DNA from: an uncultured Actinomycetes bacterium | GTDB taxonomy: Bacteria > Actinomycetota > Actinomycetes > S36-B12 > UBA10799 | NCBI GenBank assembly: GCA_946803585.1 | Contig: CAMPEQ010000008.1 | Coordinates: 1-64,000, forward strand | Direction of reading: 5' to 3' | Length of the DNA: 64,000 nt | In this document: piece after piece, positions 26,400 through 34,515 of the stretch | Numbering within the stretch: position 1 is the first letter of the stretch | How the letters are laid out: every line of letters starts with the position of its first letter | Position numbers and translations under genes: made by a program | The notes under the pieces: generated by a model | The model's database searches: none | What the model was told of the DNA's origin: nothing | The model's input: the letters and a program-made list of their open reading frames with translations, nothing else

Positions 26400-27743
26400 C
26401 TACGAACGCATCCGATTGATGAGCCCTGTGTCGTAGTCGCCGGAACTGAACTCGGCATTGTCGAGTAGCTCAACGAAGAAGGGCAAGTTGTTCTTAGGCC
26501 CCACAACGGTGAACTCCGCGACGGCGCTACGCGCGCGATCTAGTGCCGCTTCCCTTGTCTCACCATGCACTATCAACTTAGCGAGCAGTGGGTCGTAGAA
26601 CGGCGTCACGACGTTGCCATTGGCGTAGCCAGAATCCACCCTCACGCCAGAACCTGTGGGCTCGTTCCACTCGGTGATTGCCCCAGGGCCTGGGAAGAAT
26701 CGCTTGGGGTCCTCGGCGTATACCCGTAGCTCAAGCGCATGACCTTGTGCCGGTGGCGGGTTCATCGCATCGAAGCTGACCTCTTCGCCGGAGGCAATCC
26801 TTAACTGCTCAGCCACCAGATCGAGTCCGGTCACAAGCTCTGTTACGGGGTGTTCCACCTGCAGGCGAGTGTTCATCTCGAGGAACCAGGACTCACCTGT
26901 ATCGACGTCGAAGAGCATCTCAACGGTTCCGGCGTTGCGGTAGTCCACCGCCTCACCCGCCTTTACCGCCGCATCGAGCAGGGCCGCACGAGTCGCCGAG
27001 TCAATTGCCGGCGACGGTGACTCCTCCGCAACCTTCTGGTGGCGACGTTGGACAGAACAGTCACGCTCCCCTAGCGCGACTACGGTGCCATCGGCTAGTC
27101 CGAGAATCTGCACCTCAACGTGGCGGGCGCGAGCGACATACTTCTCGAGCAAGATCGATGGGTCGGAGAAGAACCGCTGCGCCCTGGTCTTTGCCGTCTC
27201 AAACGCTGAGGCAAGTTCATCGTCGTTGTAAGCAGCCGACATTCCAATCCCGCCGCCACCGGCAGCGGCTTTCACCATCACCGGATATCCGATCTCGTTC
27301 GCGGCGACTAGCGCTGCCGCAACGTCAGGGACTGGATCGGGAGTTCCGGGCGCGACCGGCACTCCAGCCGCCTGCATTCGGTTTCTAGCCGCGATCTTGT
27401 CGCCCATCTCGCGCATCGCAGTTGGACTCGGCCCGACCCATATCACTCCCGCATCGGTGACCCGCTGCGCGAAGTCGGCATTCTCCGAGAGAAAGCCGTA
27501 ACCCGGATGAACGGCCTGAGCACCCGTGGCCTCGATGGCCGCCATGACGGCATCAACGTTCAGGTAGGAGTCTGCCGGTGGGCTCGCACCGATGCACACC
27601 GACTCAGTCGCTTCACCGACGAACGGAAGATCAGCGTCGGCCTCGGAGAAAACCGCGATTGTGCGGATCCCCAACGCGTTGGCGGTTCGAATAATCCGGC
27701 GAGCGATCTCGCCCCGGTTGGCGACAAGCAGCGATTCCATCAC
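26400..27743 (-). CDS. accC: Biotin carboxylase (AccC type, unfused)
   Basis: This 447-residue ATP-grasp enzyme carboxylates biotin on a carrier protein. The N-domain starts with LLVANRGEIARRIIRTA, the ATP-grasp glycine loop is KAAAGGGGIGMS, and the bicarbonate and biotin residues lie in EMNTRLQVEHPVTE. Actinobacterial acyl-CoA carboxylases usually have the biotin carboxylase and carrier in one chain of about 600 residues; this chain stops at the end of the carboxylase domain. The carrier is the separate 70-aa gene downstream. No carboxyltransferase gene is in the window. The leader region (27744-27866) has three phased 7-base boxes. Confidence 0.92.
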   Translation of the reverse strand: MMESLLVANRGEIARRIIRTANALGIRTIAVFSEADADLPFVGEATESVCIGASPPADSYLNVDAVMAAIEATGAQAVHPGYGFLSENADFAQRVTDAGVIWVGPSPTAMREMGDKIAARNRMQAAGVPVAPGTPDPVPDVAAALVAANEIGYPVMVKAAAGGGGIGMSAAYNDDELASAFETAKTRAQRFFSDPSILLEKYVARARHVEVQILGLADGTVVALGERDCSVQRRHQKVAEESPSPAIDSATRAALLDAAVKAGEAVDYRNAGTVEMLFDVDTGESWFLEMNTRLQVEHPVTELVTGLDLVAEQLRIASGEEVSFDAMNPPPAQGHALELRVYAEDPKRFFPGPGAITEWNEPTGSGVRVDSGYANGNVVTPFYDPLLAKLIVHGETREAALDRARSAVAEFTVVGPKNNLPFFVELLDNAEFSSGDYDTGLINRMRS

Positions 27744-27783
27744 GCTTTAGGACTTTACCGACGGGGCCTACGACACTCACAAC

Positions 27784-27834
27784 CGGGCAACCGACGCGTG
27801 GAATCGGGCAACATTGAGCGCAGGGATTGCCCGA
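27784..27834. promoter_or_regulatory. Three phased CGGGCAA boxes upstream of accC
   Basis: CGGGCAA occurs at 27784-27790 and 27805-27811, and its reverse complement TTGCCCG at 27827-27833; the last two extend to the 8-bp inverted repeat TCGGGCAA/TTGCCCGA. The boxes start 21 and 22 bases apart, that is two helical turns each. They lie in the 132-base divergent interval between accC and the hypothetical gene at 27876, 41-91 bases upstream of the accC start. This is a good candidate operator. Confidence 0.5.
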
Positions 27835-27875
27835 AACACCGGTGATTTCCTTCAGTAGGCCCTAGGGTGTTGCGT

Positions 27876-28370
27876 ATGACTGACGGCGGTGATGGCAGAG
27901 ACCATCTACGACTCGCGTCGAGCCGTCCGTTTGTCGTTCTTGACGGGGCAGGTTATCCAGATCCAATCGATGAGCCGTTAGCAGAGGGAACCCCTCGCCC
28001 GGCACTCACCTCAATCGCGGTGCGAGTTGACGGAGATCGGTTGGAGGCAACCACCACCCTGGCCCTACACGGCCGGATCATCAATGGTCAGTGCATTGGC
28101 GATGCGAGTGATCGAACAGCGATCGTCGCCTCGGCCACGGTTGGCGCCCTCGGCGCGCTACTTGACTGCGCTGTCGTTGTGGAGAGCGCCCTGATTGTTG
28201 ACGTTGCCGGAATCGATGCGGCCGTCACTGTTCTGCGGCTTGAATCCACCAGTAGTGATCCAGACTCAAGTGACGAACTCCTCGTCGGCAGCGCGCTCGT
28301 CCGAGGCGATTCTGAGGATGCAACCGCCCGTTCAGTCCTGTCAGCGCTGAACCGCCGGATCTCTCGCTAG
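27876..28370 (+). CDS. Conserved hypothetical protein (about 164 aa)
   Basis: I do not recognise a named family. The protein has an N-terminal variable part and a core with alternating small and hydrophobic residues (TSIAVRVDGDRLEATTTLAL, then ASATVGALGALLD and VTVLRLES) suggesting an alpha/beta fold. It has no signal peptide or membrane segment. ATG 27876 has AGGG upstream; GTG 27867 is an alternative three codons earlier. It is divergent from accC, with the phased boxes between them, and upstream of the bL37 gene. Its codon use resembles the neighbours, so I take it as a real gene. Confidence 0.7.
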   Translation: MTDGGDGRDHLRLASSRPFVVLDGAGYPDPIDEPLAEGTPRPALTSIAVRVDGDRLEATTTLALHGRIINGQCIGDASDRTAIVASATVGALGALLDCAVVVESALIVDVAGIDAAVTVLRLESTSSDPDSSDELLVGSALVRGDSEDATARSVLSALNRRISR

Positions 28371-28474
28371 TCCCTCTGTGGGACTATTTACCCACAGCGC
28401 CGCTGGCACACACACCAATACTGACGATCTGTACTGGTTTTACTCGTGCGCAGGGGCTAACCGTAGGGAGAATC

Positions 28475-28549
28475 ATGAGCAAGCGTGGTCGTAAACGTCG
28501 CGCCCGTAAAAAGAACGGCGCGAACCATGGGAACCGTCCGAACGCCTAG
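28475..28549 (+). CDS. Ribosomal protein bL37 (24 aa)
   Basis: The 24-residue frame from ATG 28475 encodes MSKRGRKRRARKKNGANHG followed by NRPNA. It is very basic and matches, from memory, the small actinobacterial large-subunit protein bL37, which in mycobacteria has the pattern AKRGRKKR..RK...ANHGKRPN. An AGGGAG at 28465-28470 precedes it. It lies next to the convergent rsrA-sigR pair, as I remember for other actinobacteria. It would bind 23S rRNA as a structural part of the ribosome. Its tiny size means automated calling often misses it. Confidence 0.85.
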   Translation: MSKRGRKRRARKKNGANHGNRPNA

Positions 28550-28569
28550 CAACTCTCGCTGACCGCCCG

Positions 28570-28920
28570 CTATTCAGTGGCGCGGGTCGGCTCCGGTTGT
28601 TTCTCGGAACGACTGCCCCCGCAGGACTCCAAACGCAACGCCGCGATCATCGTGATCACCCGGCCGCGGAGGTCCTGCGGGGCATGTTCACATCCACAAG
28701 CTCGCGATACCGCATCCTTGATCTTCTTCTCATTCTTGAAGAGGTCCTCACACGGCGGGCATTCACCAACGTGGGCCTTAATCCGGGCACAATCGCCCTC
28801 GCTGAGCTCCCCGTCTAGGTAGTCCCACAGATGGCTCGTTGCTTCCGAGCAGGGTCCGTCGCTACAGGCTCCCGGTTCTAACCCCGCAGAGGCCGTATCG
28901 TTGTTCGCTTCGTTCGTCAT
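28570..28920 (-). CDS. rsrA: Zinc-containing anti-sigma factor, RsrA/RshA-like
   Basis: The 116-residue protein binds SigR/SigH and releases it under thiol-oxidative stress. The ZAS-type zinc site is H50-x3-C54-x2-C57 (AHVGECPPC), with an N-terminal cysteine C24 ahead of LWDYLDGEL in the place of the third cysteine ligand. Additional cysteines near 75-77 and at the C-terminus are also present. It overlaps the sigma gene by four bases (ATGA), so the two are translationally coupled. It is at the 3' end of the pair and converges with bL37. Confidence 0.9.
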   Translation of the reverse strand: MTNEANNDTASAGLEPGACSDGPCSEATSHLWDYLDGELSEGDCARIKAHVGECPPCEDLFKNEKKIKDAVSRACGCEHAPQDLRGRVITMIAALRLESCGGSRSEKQPEPTRATE

Positions 28921-29612
28921 GATGCATCACCCGCGACTCGTTCCTTCGCAACTATCCCGCGCTCGCGGGCATACTCGGTGAGCTGGTCTCGCAGGAGGCG
29001 CCGTCCGCGGTGTAACCGAGACATGACCGTGCCAACCGGAGTGTTCATGATCTCAGCGATCTCCTTGTAGGCGAATCCCTCGACATCGGCGTAGTACACC
29101 GCGAGTCGGAACTCATCGGGTAGGGCTGCCATCGCCTCTTTGATATCACCATCAGGTAGCTGATCAAGAGCTTCAGCCTCAGCGGAACGCAAGCCAGTCG
29201 AGGTGTGCGATTCAGCTTGATGCATCTGCCAATCTTCAACGTCATCAGCGGATGACTGCAGCGGTTGCCGCTGCTTCTTGCGGTATCCGTTGATGTAGTT
29301 ATTGGTTTGGATGCGAAACATCCACGCCTTGAAGTTGGTGCCTGGCTTGTACTGGTGGAAGGCTTTGAACCCGCGCTCAATTGTCTCCTGAACAAGGTCC
29401 GAGGCATCATCAGGATTGCGAGTTAGTCGCAGGGCGCCGGCGTAGAGCGGGTCAAGCAGTGGAAGCACCTCTCCCTCAAACCGGGCCGCCTGCTGCTCCG
29501 GGGTCTCGGTATCGAGATCAACGATCTCCTCCGGTGCGGGCTCCATGATTAGCGAGGGTACCGCCGACACGGATCCGATGGTCCCTGGGGCGAACTCAGT
29601 AGTTACCAACAT
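28917..29612 (-). CDS. sigR: ECF sigma factor SigR/SigH
   Basis: The 231-residue protein is an ECF sigma factor for the thiol-oxidative stress response. Region 2 includes [18 protein letters not shown] and [11 protein letters not shown]; region 4 includes [17 protein letters not shown] and the helix-turn-helix [20 protein letters not shown] canonical SigR-type promoter lies immediately upstream, so the gene is probably autoregulated. The frame starts at ATG 29612, only 8 bases from the promoter's -10 triplet; an internal ATG at about residue 23 (29546) is the alternative start for a shorter form. The overlapping rsrA gene encodes its anti-sigma factor. Confidence 0.93.
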   Translation of the reverse strand: MLVTTEFAPGTIGSVSAVPSLIMEPAPEEIVDLDTETPEQQAARFEGEVLPLLDPLYAGALRLTRNPDDASDLVQETIERGFKAFHQYKPGTNFKAWMFRIQTNNYINGYRKKQRQPLQSSADDVEDWQMHQAESHTSTGLRSAEAEALDQLPDGDIKEAMAALPDEFRLAVYYADVEGFAYKEIAEIMNTPVGTVMSRLHRGRRLLRDQLTEYARERGIVAKERVAGDAS

Positions 29613-29620
29613 GGTGGGGC

Positions 29621-29646
29621 AACGCTTGGCATTGCATTGATATTCC
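29621..29646 (-). promoter_or_regulatory. SigR-type promoter of sigR (GGAAT-18-GTT)
   Basis: On the minus strand GGAAT (29646-29642) and GTT (29623-29621) are separated by exactly 18 bases, a perfect match to the SigR/SigH consensus. Transcription would begin at about 29613-29616, one to four bases before the ATG at 29612. This indicates positive autoregulation of the sigR-rsrA operon. Confidence 0.8.
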
Positions 29647-29656
29647 AGGCTAGAAA

Positions 29657-30703
29657 CTACTCTTCAAGAGCCGCGACGGTGGCGTCGACGAAGGCAGCCC
29701 TGGCGGCATCACTGGTGAAGGCAGTGCAGGCAGTCACGCGGCGCGACTCGAACTCCGGCGCTACCTGGAGCCGGGCGGCCGTATTGTCTGTTTGCGAACC
29801 GAACTGGTAGTTCGCTGGGATCTCGATATCGAAGCCGACTTCAGAGCACTGGTAGTCCTGCGGATTCGTGACGTACCGAACGGTGTGGGCATCAAAGGGG
29901 TAGATCCCATCCTGGGAGAACTTCGTCGTCCAGAAGTCAACCCACTGCGCGGACTCGGTGGCAAAATACTCCCCTGGCCGACCGGTAAGGCCCGCGATGG
30001 TGGCGGCATCGACCGTTGCCGAGGTCGAGACATCAAAGGTCATAAAGGTCACCGGGATGTTCGTTTGCTCAAGCACGATCTGGGCGGCGCGAACATCCAT
30101 GCCAAAGTTGAAATCACTGACAGCCACTCCGTTGATTTCAAGGACGGTGTCCGGTTGTGTTCCCATAAGCGCAATGATCCCGCCGATTCGTGCTGCTGCT
30201 TCTGGATCAGTGAGCTGCAAACATGCGACCGATGTGAGTGGTCCGATCCCAAGGATAAGCAGGTCGTCGTGTGCCATCGCCTGTTGCGCGAGGTAGTCCA
30301 CTCCCTCGGTTTTGCACTCAGAGACGACTTCAGTTCCAGCAAATGTCACTGGCGGATCCGATAGCCCACGACGGGCACCCTCCTCGATCGCAGCATCGAT
30401 TCCAGCCTCACCCAAGAAGGTAGGCGTGGACCACACGGTCTGTGCGGGAGCGATGCTGTTGCCAAAGGTCGTCACGATGCCCTGGACGTCGAGTGCCTCC
30501 GAAGCGTCGGCTAGCGCCAGTGCCATCGCATCATCAACATCAGCGGGCCCCGCTCGCCAACCGCCTGCCAGACCAAGGCTGAAGTCCGATACCAGCACAG
30601 TCGGACGTCCTTGCCCCTGCGCCGATGGAGAACAAGCGACCGTTCCCCCAACTAGCCCCGCAATCGCGAAAACCGCGGCGACCGGAATCAGGTGCTTCCT
30701 CAT
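29657..30703 (-). CDS. Lipoprotein related to inosine-uridine nucleoside hydrolases
   Basis: The 348-residue protein has a lipoprotein signal with the lipidated cysteine at C24 (GTVAC) followed by an IU_nuc_hydro-like domain. The family's N-terminal calcium motif is normally a compact DxDxGxDD; here an aspartate (D40) is followed by a glycine-rich insert and then [11 protein letters not shown] (55-65), so the motif is broken by about a dozen residues. [12 protein letters not shown] and the following IGGIIALMG match the family. It would act outside the membrane, perhaps to salvage nucleosides or as a non-catalytic binding protein. The start is ATG 30703. Confidence 0.72.
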   Translation of the reverse strand: MRKHLIPVAAVFAIAGLVGGTVACSPSAQGQGRPTVLVSDFSLGLAGGWRAGPADVDDAMALALADASEALDVQGIVTTFGNSIAPAQTVWSTPTFLGEAGIDAAIEEGARRGLSDPPVTFAGTEVVSECKTEGVDYLAQQAMAHDDLLILGIGPLTSVACLQLTDPEAAARIGGIIALMGTQPDTVLEINGVAVSDFNFGMDVRAAQIVLEQTNIPVTFMTFDVSTSATVDAATIAGLTGRPGEYFATESAQWVDFWTTKFSQDGIYPFDAHTVRYVTNPQDYQCSEVGFDIEIPANYQFGSQTDNTAARLQVAPEFESRRVTACTAFTSDAARAAFVDATVAALEE

Positions 30704-30778
30704 ACGACGTATTCACTCCTAGGTGCCAGCGCTACTCGGCTCCGGCTAGTTGGGCATCAACCCATCGGTAGATGACTG

Positions 30779-31516
30779 CTACGAGAATAGGTCGTCGGTC
30801 TCGGCGGGTAGCGGATCGATGAGGTCCGGCGAGTTGTTTGCGACCCGATTCACTGATGTCGACACCGGATAAGCCTGGAGGTAGTCCGGTGAAGCTGGCA
30901 GCAACAGGTCCGCTGGTGGATCAGCGATATCGTTGGACAACCACTGGTGGATATTTCGTTCGGGAACGAGTAACGGCATTCGATCATGAATACGCCCAAG
31001 CTGATCTGTCGAGGACATGGTCAGAATCGTGCATGTCCACCGAAATGCGTCCGGGTCCTGAGCATCGGCCACACTCGGATCCCGCCAGATCTCATACAGC
31101 CCAGCCATCGCCATTAAGCCGCCATCCTTCGGGTGGATGTAGTACGGCTGCTTTCGGGGCTTATTGGCTTTCGTCAGCGGCGCATCCGGCGAGGCGTACC
31201 ACTCGTAGTAGCCGTCAGCGGGCAGCAGCGCCCTGCGCTTGGCCCACGCCCGGCGAAATGATGGCTTCTCTGCCGCTGTCTCGAGACGGGCATTGATAAG
31301 GCGACTACCGATCTTGGAGTCCTTCGCCCACGAGGGGATCAGCCCCCAGTTGAGAACTCGGAGCTGACGCTCATCATGACGCTCGAGTACGGCATACACC
31401 GGCTTCGTTGGCGCAACGTTGTAGTCCGGAGCAAGCTCGCTAGCGTCAACGGGCATTGCTTGGAACTCGCGGGAGATGACCGATCGGTCGGCTACCGCCA
31501 CATATCGACCACACAT
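30779..31516 (-). CDS. SRAP-domain protein (HMCES/YedK type)
   Basis: SRAP proteins bind abasic sites in single-stranded DNA through a covalent link to Cys2. This 245-residue protein starts MCGRYV, so C2 is in place. The catalytic-site segments NARLETAAEKPSF, AGLYEIW and HDRMPLLVP are present. It lies upstream of and divergent from aroA, matching Rv3226c-Rv3227 from memory. The interval to aroA carries a 6-bp hairpin. I saw no actinobacterial LexA box (TCGAAC-N4-GTTCGA) in front of it. Confidence 0.92.
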   Translation of the reverse strand: MCGRYVAVADRSVISREFQAMPVDASELAPDYNVAPTKPVYAVLERHDERQLRVLNWGLIPSWAKDSKIGSRLINARLETAAEKPSFRRAWAKRRALLPADGYYEWYASPDAPLTKANKPRKQPYYIHPKDGGLMAMAGLYEIWRDPSVADAQDPDAFRWTCTILTMSSTDQLGRIHDRMPLLVPERNIHQWLSNDIADPPADLLLPASPDYLQAYPVSTSVNRVANNSPDLIDPLPAETDDLFS

Positions 31517-31557
31517 ACGACCTAGTCTCGCTGATTGCTACTAGTGCGTACACAGAA

Positions 31558-31575
31558 GGTGTCGCACGGGACACC
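31558..31575. other. Inverted repeat between the SRAP gene and aroA
   Basis: GGTGTC (31558-31563) and GACACC (31570-31575) are perfect 6-bp arms around GCACGG, 23 bases before the aroA start and 41 from the SRAP start. It could be an operator for either divergent gene. Confidence 0.3.
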
Positions 31576-31598
31576 GATCGCCTAAGCTCGGCAGTCAT

Positions 31599-32903
31599 AT
31601 GTCACACAACACCTGGGCCGCTCCCCACACAGTCAAACCCGTCGTCGGCACCGTAACTGTGCCCGGATCCAAGTCCATCAACAATCGTGCTCTGATCTTG
31701 GCTGCGCTCTCGCAGCGGCCGAGCATCATTCGCAATGTTCTCGCTGCCCGAGACTCGCAGTTAATGATCGACGCCCTCTGCGGGTTGGGGACCAAGATCG
31801 AGACACTGGAACCGACCACGGTTGAGGTAACCCCGCAGACCTTTACGGGACCGACCGCGATCGATTGCGGCTTGTCCGGAACCATCATGCGATTCGTTCC
31901 ACCTCTGGCGACTCTGGCGACCGGCGAGGTAAAGTTCGACGGCGACCTCGGAGCCCGTAAGCGCCCGATGGAAACGATGGTCACTGCCCTGCGCAAGCTC
32001 GGTGCGGCGCTGAGCGACGGCGGCCGCCGCTCGCTACCTTTCACCATTCATGGAACTGGTCATATGGCTGGCGGTTCAATCATGCTGGACGCCTCGGCCT
32101 CGAGCCAGTTCGTGAGCGGACTGCTGCTTTCTGGCGCATACTTCGACGGCGGGCTGACTATTAACCACTCCGGACCACGCCTACCTTCCCTCCCCCATGT
32201 GGAGATGACTGTCGCGATGCTCAGAGCGGCCGGAGTCAGCATCAGCGCAGATGTCAAGGACAGCACCGATGCCACCTGGTCCGTTGCTAACGGCCCCATC
32301 GACCAAGGCGATGTGACCATCGAGCCCGACTTGTCCAATGCCGCGGCCTTCCTTGCCGCCGCAATGGTCACCAGTGGAGCTGTGTCGGTGCCGATGTGGC
32401 CACGGGAAACAACCCAAGCCGGAGACCAAATTCGACGGATCTTCACAGCGATGGGTGGTCACTGCGAGCTCAGCGACGCTGGCCTCACAGTGAACGGTCC
32501 GCCTCAACCGAGTGGAATTGACGTAGATATGGGCGATATCGGCGAGCTCGTACCCACCGTCGCTGCCGTTGCCGCCGTCGCGAGTGGGCCTACCCACCTG
32601 TATGGCATTGGACATCTGCGCGGACACGAGACTGACCGCCTTGCCGCCATCGTCACGGAGATCAACCGGTTAGGCGGGAACGCCATTGAGACTGACGATG
32701 GGATTCGAATCGAACCACAGCCCCTAACGGGCGACCTCGTTCGGACTTACGCCGATCATCGAATGGCAACCTTCGGCGCAATCCTCGGGTTGGTGGTTTC
32801 CGATGTCACAGTGACTGATATCGAGACCACGAACAAGACGATCGCCAACTTCCCACAGCTCTGGACTGATCTCGTCGCTCGACCGGCATCCGATGATCAG
32901 TAA
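31599..32903 (+). CDS. aroA: 3-phosphoshikimate 1-carboxyvinyltransferase (EPSP synthase)
   Basis: AroA joins phosphoenolpyruvate to shikimate-3-phosphate in aromatic amino acid synthesis. The 434-residue protein shows GSKSINNRALILAAL near the N-terminus, DCGLSGTIMRFV and the C-terminal YADHRMA, all active-site segments. ATG 31599 is the start. rsgA follows after 18 bases and is probably co-transcribed, the order also known in mycobacteria (Rv3227-Rv3228). Confidence 0.95.
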   Translation: MSHNTWAAPHTVKPVVGTVTVPGSKSINNRALILAALSQRPSIIRNVLAARDSQLMIDALCGLGTKIETLEPTTVEVTPQTFTGPTAIDCGLSGTIMRFVPPLATLATGEVKFDGDLGARKRPMETMVTALRKLGAALSDGGRRSLPFTIHGTGHMAGGSIMLDASASSQFVSGLLLSGAYFDGGLTINHSGPRLPSLPHVEMTVAMLRAAGVSISADVKDSTDATWSVANGPIDQGDVTIEPDLSNAAAFLAAAMVTSGAVSVPMWPRETTQAGDQIRRIFTAMGGHCELSDAGLTVNGPPQPSGIDVDMGDIGELVPTVAAVAAVASGPTHLYGIGHLRGHETDRLAAIVTEINRLGGNAIETDDGIRIEPQPLTGDLVRTYADHRMATFGAILGLVVSDVTVTDIETTNKTIANFPQLWTDLVARPASDDQ

Positions 32904-32921
32904 CGTCAGCGAATCCCACCG

Positions 32922-33914
32922 ATGAGCCCGCGCGAACTCGACGAGGACGACATAAGGGTAAAGCGTGGTCGATCGACCAGACCTCGCTCTAAGCAGCGTC
33001 CGGACTACTCCCAAGCTGAATCCGGGATCGTCGTCACAGTAGATCGTGGCCGAATCACCTGCGCCCTGGAATCCTCCCCTGACGTTCTAGTCGTTGCAGT
33101 CAAGGCACGAGAGCTGGGTCGCAAATCAGTCGCCGTTGGCGATCGGGTTGGCCTAGTTGGCGACCTATCCGGTCGCGTTGATGTGCTGGCTCGACTTGTT
33201 CGCATCGACCCGAGAGTCACTGAACTGCGCAGAACCGCCGATGATTCAGATCCCTACGAGCGAGTCATTGTGGCAAACGTCAACCAGATGGGCATCGTGG
33301 TCGCCTTGGCCGATCCCCCACCACGGATTGGCTTGATTGATCGGTGCCTAGTTGCGGCGTTCGAGTCGGGGGTTTCGCCGCTACTTATCTTGACCAAGGC
33401 CGACCTAGGTGACCCAGGCGAGCTCCTAGGCGAGTACCGCGGACTAGACGTCACGGCCGTGGCCGTCCAAGCCGGTGGAGAGCTAGGCGAACTGCGCGGC
33501 CAGCTCGCCGGACGAGTGACCGTTCTTGTTGGCCACTCTGGCGTTGGGAAGTCGACGCTGGTCAATGCGTTGATTCCCACTGCAGATCGGGCGACCGGTC
33601 ACGTGAATGATGTCACCGGACGAGGTCGGCACACGTCGAGTTCGGCCCAGGCCATCCGATTACCCGGCGACGGTTGGATCATTGATACGCCAGGGATCCG
33701 GTCATTCGGCCTTGCCCATGTGGATCGTGCGCGGGTTGTGGGGGCTTTCGCCGATCTTGCTAGCGGAACCGAGAACTGTCCTAGAGCCTGTAGCCATGAC
33801 GAGGTCGACTGCGGCCTAGATCAATGGTGTGCCAGCGGCCATGCGAGCCCTGAGAGGCTAGCGTCGCTGCGCAGAATCTTGCGTGCCCTCGATGAGGCAC
33901 CGCACGATTACTAG
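32922..33914 (+). CDS. rsgA: Ribosome small-subunit GTPase RsgA
   Basis: RsgA is a circularly permuted GTPase that assists maturation of the 30S subunit. In order the 330-residue protein has an OB-fold part (about 25-110), the G4-like LTKAD, the P-loop GHSGVGKSTLVNAL, the G3 DTPGIRSF and a C-terminal zinc finger beginning NCPRACSHDEVDCG. ATG 32922 is the start. The stop codon is inside a 13-base sequence that is repeated 20 bases further on. A weak hairpin follows. Confidence 0.93.
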   Translation: MSPRELDEDDIRVKRGRSTRPRSKQRPDYSQAESGIVVTVDRGRITCALESSPDVLVVAVKARELGRKSVAVGDRVGLVGDLSGRVDVLARLVRIDPRVTELRRTADDSDPYERVIVANVNQMGIVVALADPPPRIGLIDRCLVAAFESGVSPLLILTKADLGDPGELLGEYRGLDVTAVAVQAGGELGELRGQLAGRVTVLVGHSGVGKSTLVNALIPTADRATGHVNDVTGRGRHTSSSAQAIRLPGDGWIIDTPGIRSFGLAHVDRARVVGAFADLASGTENCPRACSHDEVDCGLDQWCASGHASPERLASLRRILRALDEAPHDY

Positions 33915-33941
33915 GCCCGAAGGGAAGGTACTAGGCCCGAA
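33909..33941. repeat. 13-base direct repeat at the rsgA stop codon
   Basis: TACTAGGCCCGAA occurs at 33909-33921 and again at 33929-33941, period 20. The first copy contains the rsgA stop codon. It looks like a local duplication of the gene end. Confidence 0.6.
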
Positions 33942-33942
33942 C

Positions 33943-33970
33943 CGCAAGGCGTCAAGCATGCACCCTTGCG
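33943..33970. terminator. Possible terminator after rsgA
   Basis: CGCAAGG (33943-33949) pairs with CCTTGCG (33964-33970) with a 14-base loop, followed by TAATTGTTTC. It lies between convergent genes (rsgA and the DUF2231 gene). The large loop makes this only a fair candidate. Confidence 0.45.
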
Positions 33971-33993
33971 TAATTGTTTCAGCGGTACCACCA

Positions 33994-34467
33994 CTACTGC
34001 GGCGGCGTTGGCGTGTTCTCAATGATGGTCCGCCACACCGCTTGTGCCCCGGAATCCCCCGCCCGCACTGCTGAAATGATCGCCGCCAGGGCCGCCAGGG
34101 CCACGGCGACCGCCACAATCTTCATCAGGACACCGCGATAGTCGTGCCGCCGATCGTAGAGCCAAAGAATGAGCGTCAGGACGAACAGCCCAAAAGCGAA
34201 GAATTTAACCTGCTCACCCAGTTGCGCGTGTTCCACCGGAAGGCCGACACGCAAGGCAAGTTGCTCGCCACTCTTCTCCGCGAGAAATGCTGTTCCGGTC
34301 GAGATCAACGCCCCCACCCAAACAAGCACGCCGAACCTCGCGGACCAACGAGGAACGATCGAGATCGCGATGGCGCCTAGCGCGCTCAGCGGTAGCAACA
34401 CGACGACAACGTGTACGACCAGGACATGCGTGGGTAAGCCATTTACCGTGTCGAATAGTTGCTCCAC
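33994..34467 (-). CDS. DUF2231-type membrane protein
   Basis: The 157-residue protein has four predicted membrane spans (about 15-37, 47-66, 88-104 and 115-135), with an early histidine-containing segment (LPTHVLVVHVVVVLLPL) characteristic of DUF2231 proteins, some of which may bind haem. Function is unknown. ATG 34467 starts it; it is divergent from hisN. No partner gene is obvious. Confidence 0.75.
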   Translation of the reverse strand: MEQLFDTVNGLPTHVLVVHVVVVLLPLSALGAIAISIVPRWSARFGVLVWVGALISTGTAFLAEKSGEQLALRVGLPVEHAQLGEQVKFFAFGLFVLTLILWLYDRRHDYRGVLMKIVAVAVALAALAAIISAVRAGDSGAQAVWRTIIENTPTPPQ

Positions 34468-34515
34468 AACACGACCCTAACGCCAGCCAGCGGCAGATGC
34501 GCCTACGCTGTGCCC

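Noticed and set aside
29792-30364. 190-codon open frame on the plus strand opposite the nucleoside-hydrolase-like gene
   Set aside because: Low-complexity translation; the minus-strand gene has a lipobox and family motifs.
31517-31598. LexA box in front of the SRAP gene
   Set aside because: No TCGAAC-N4-GTTCGA-like site is present; only a 6-bp hairpin is seen.
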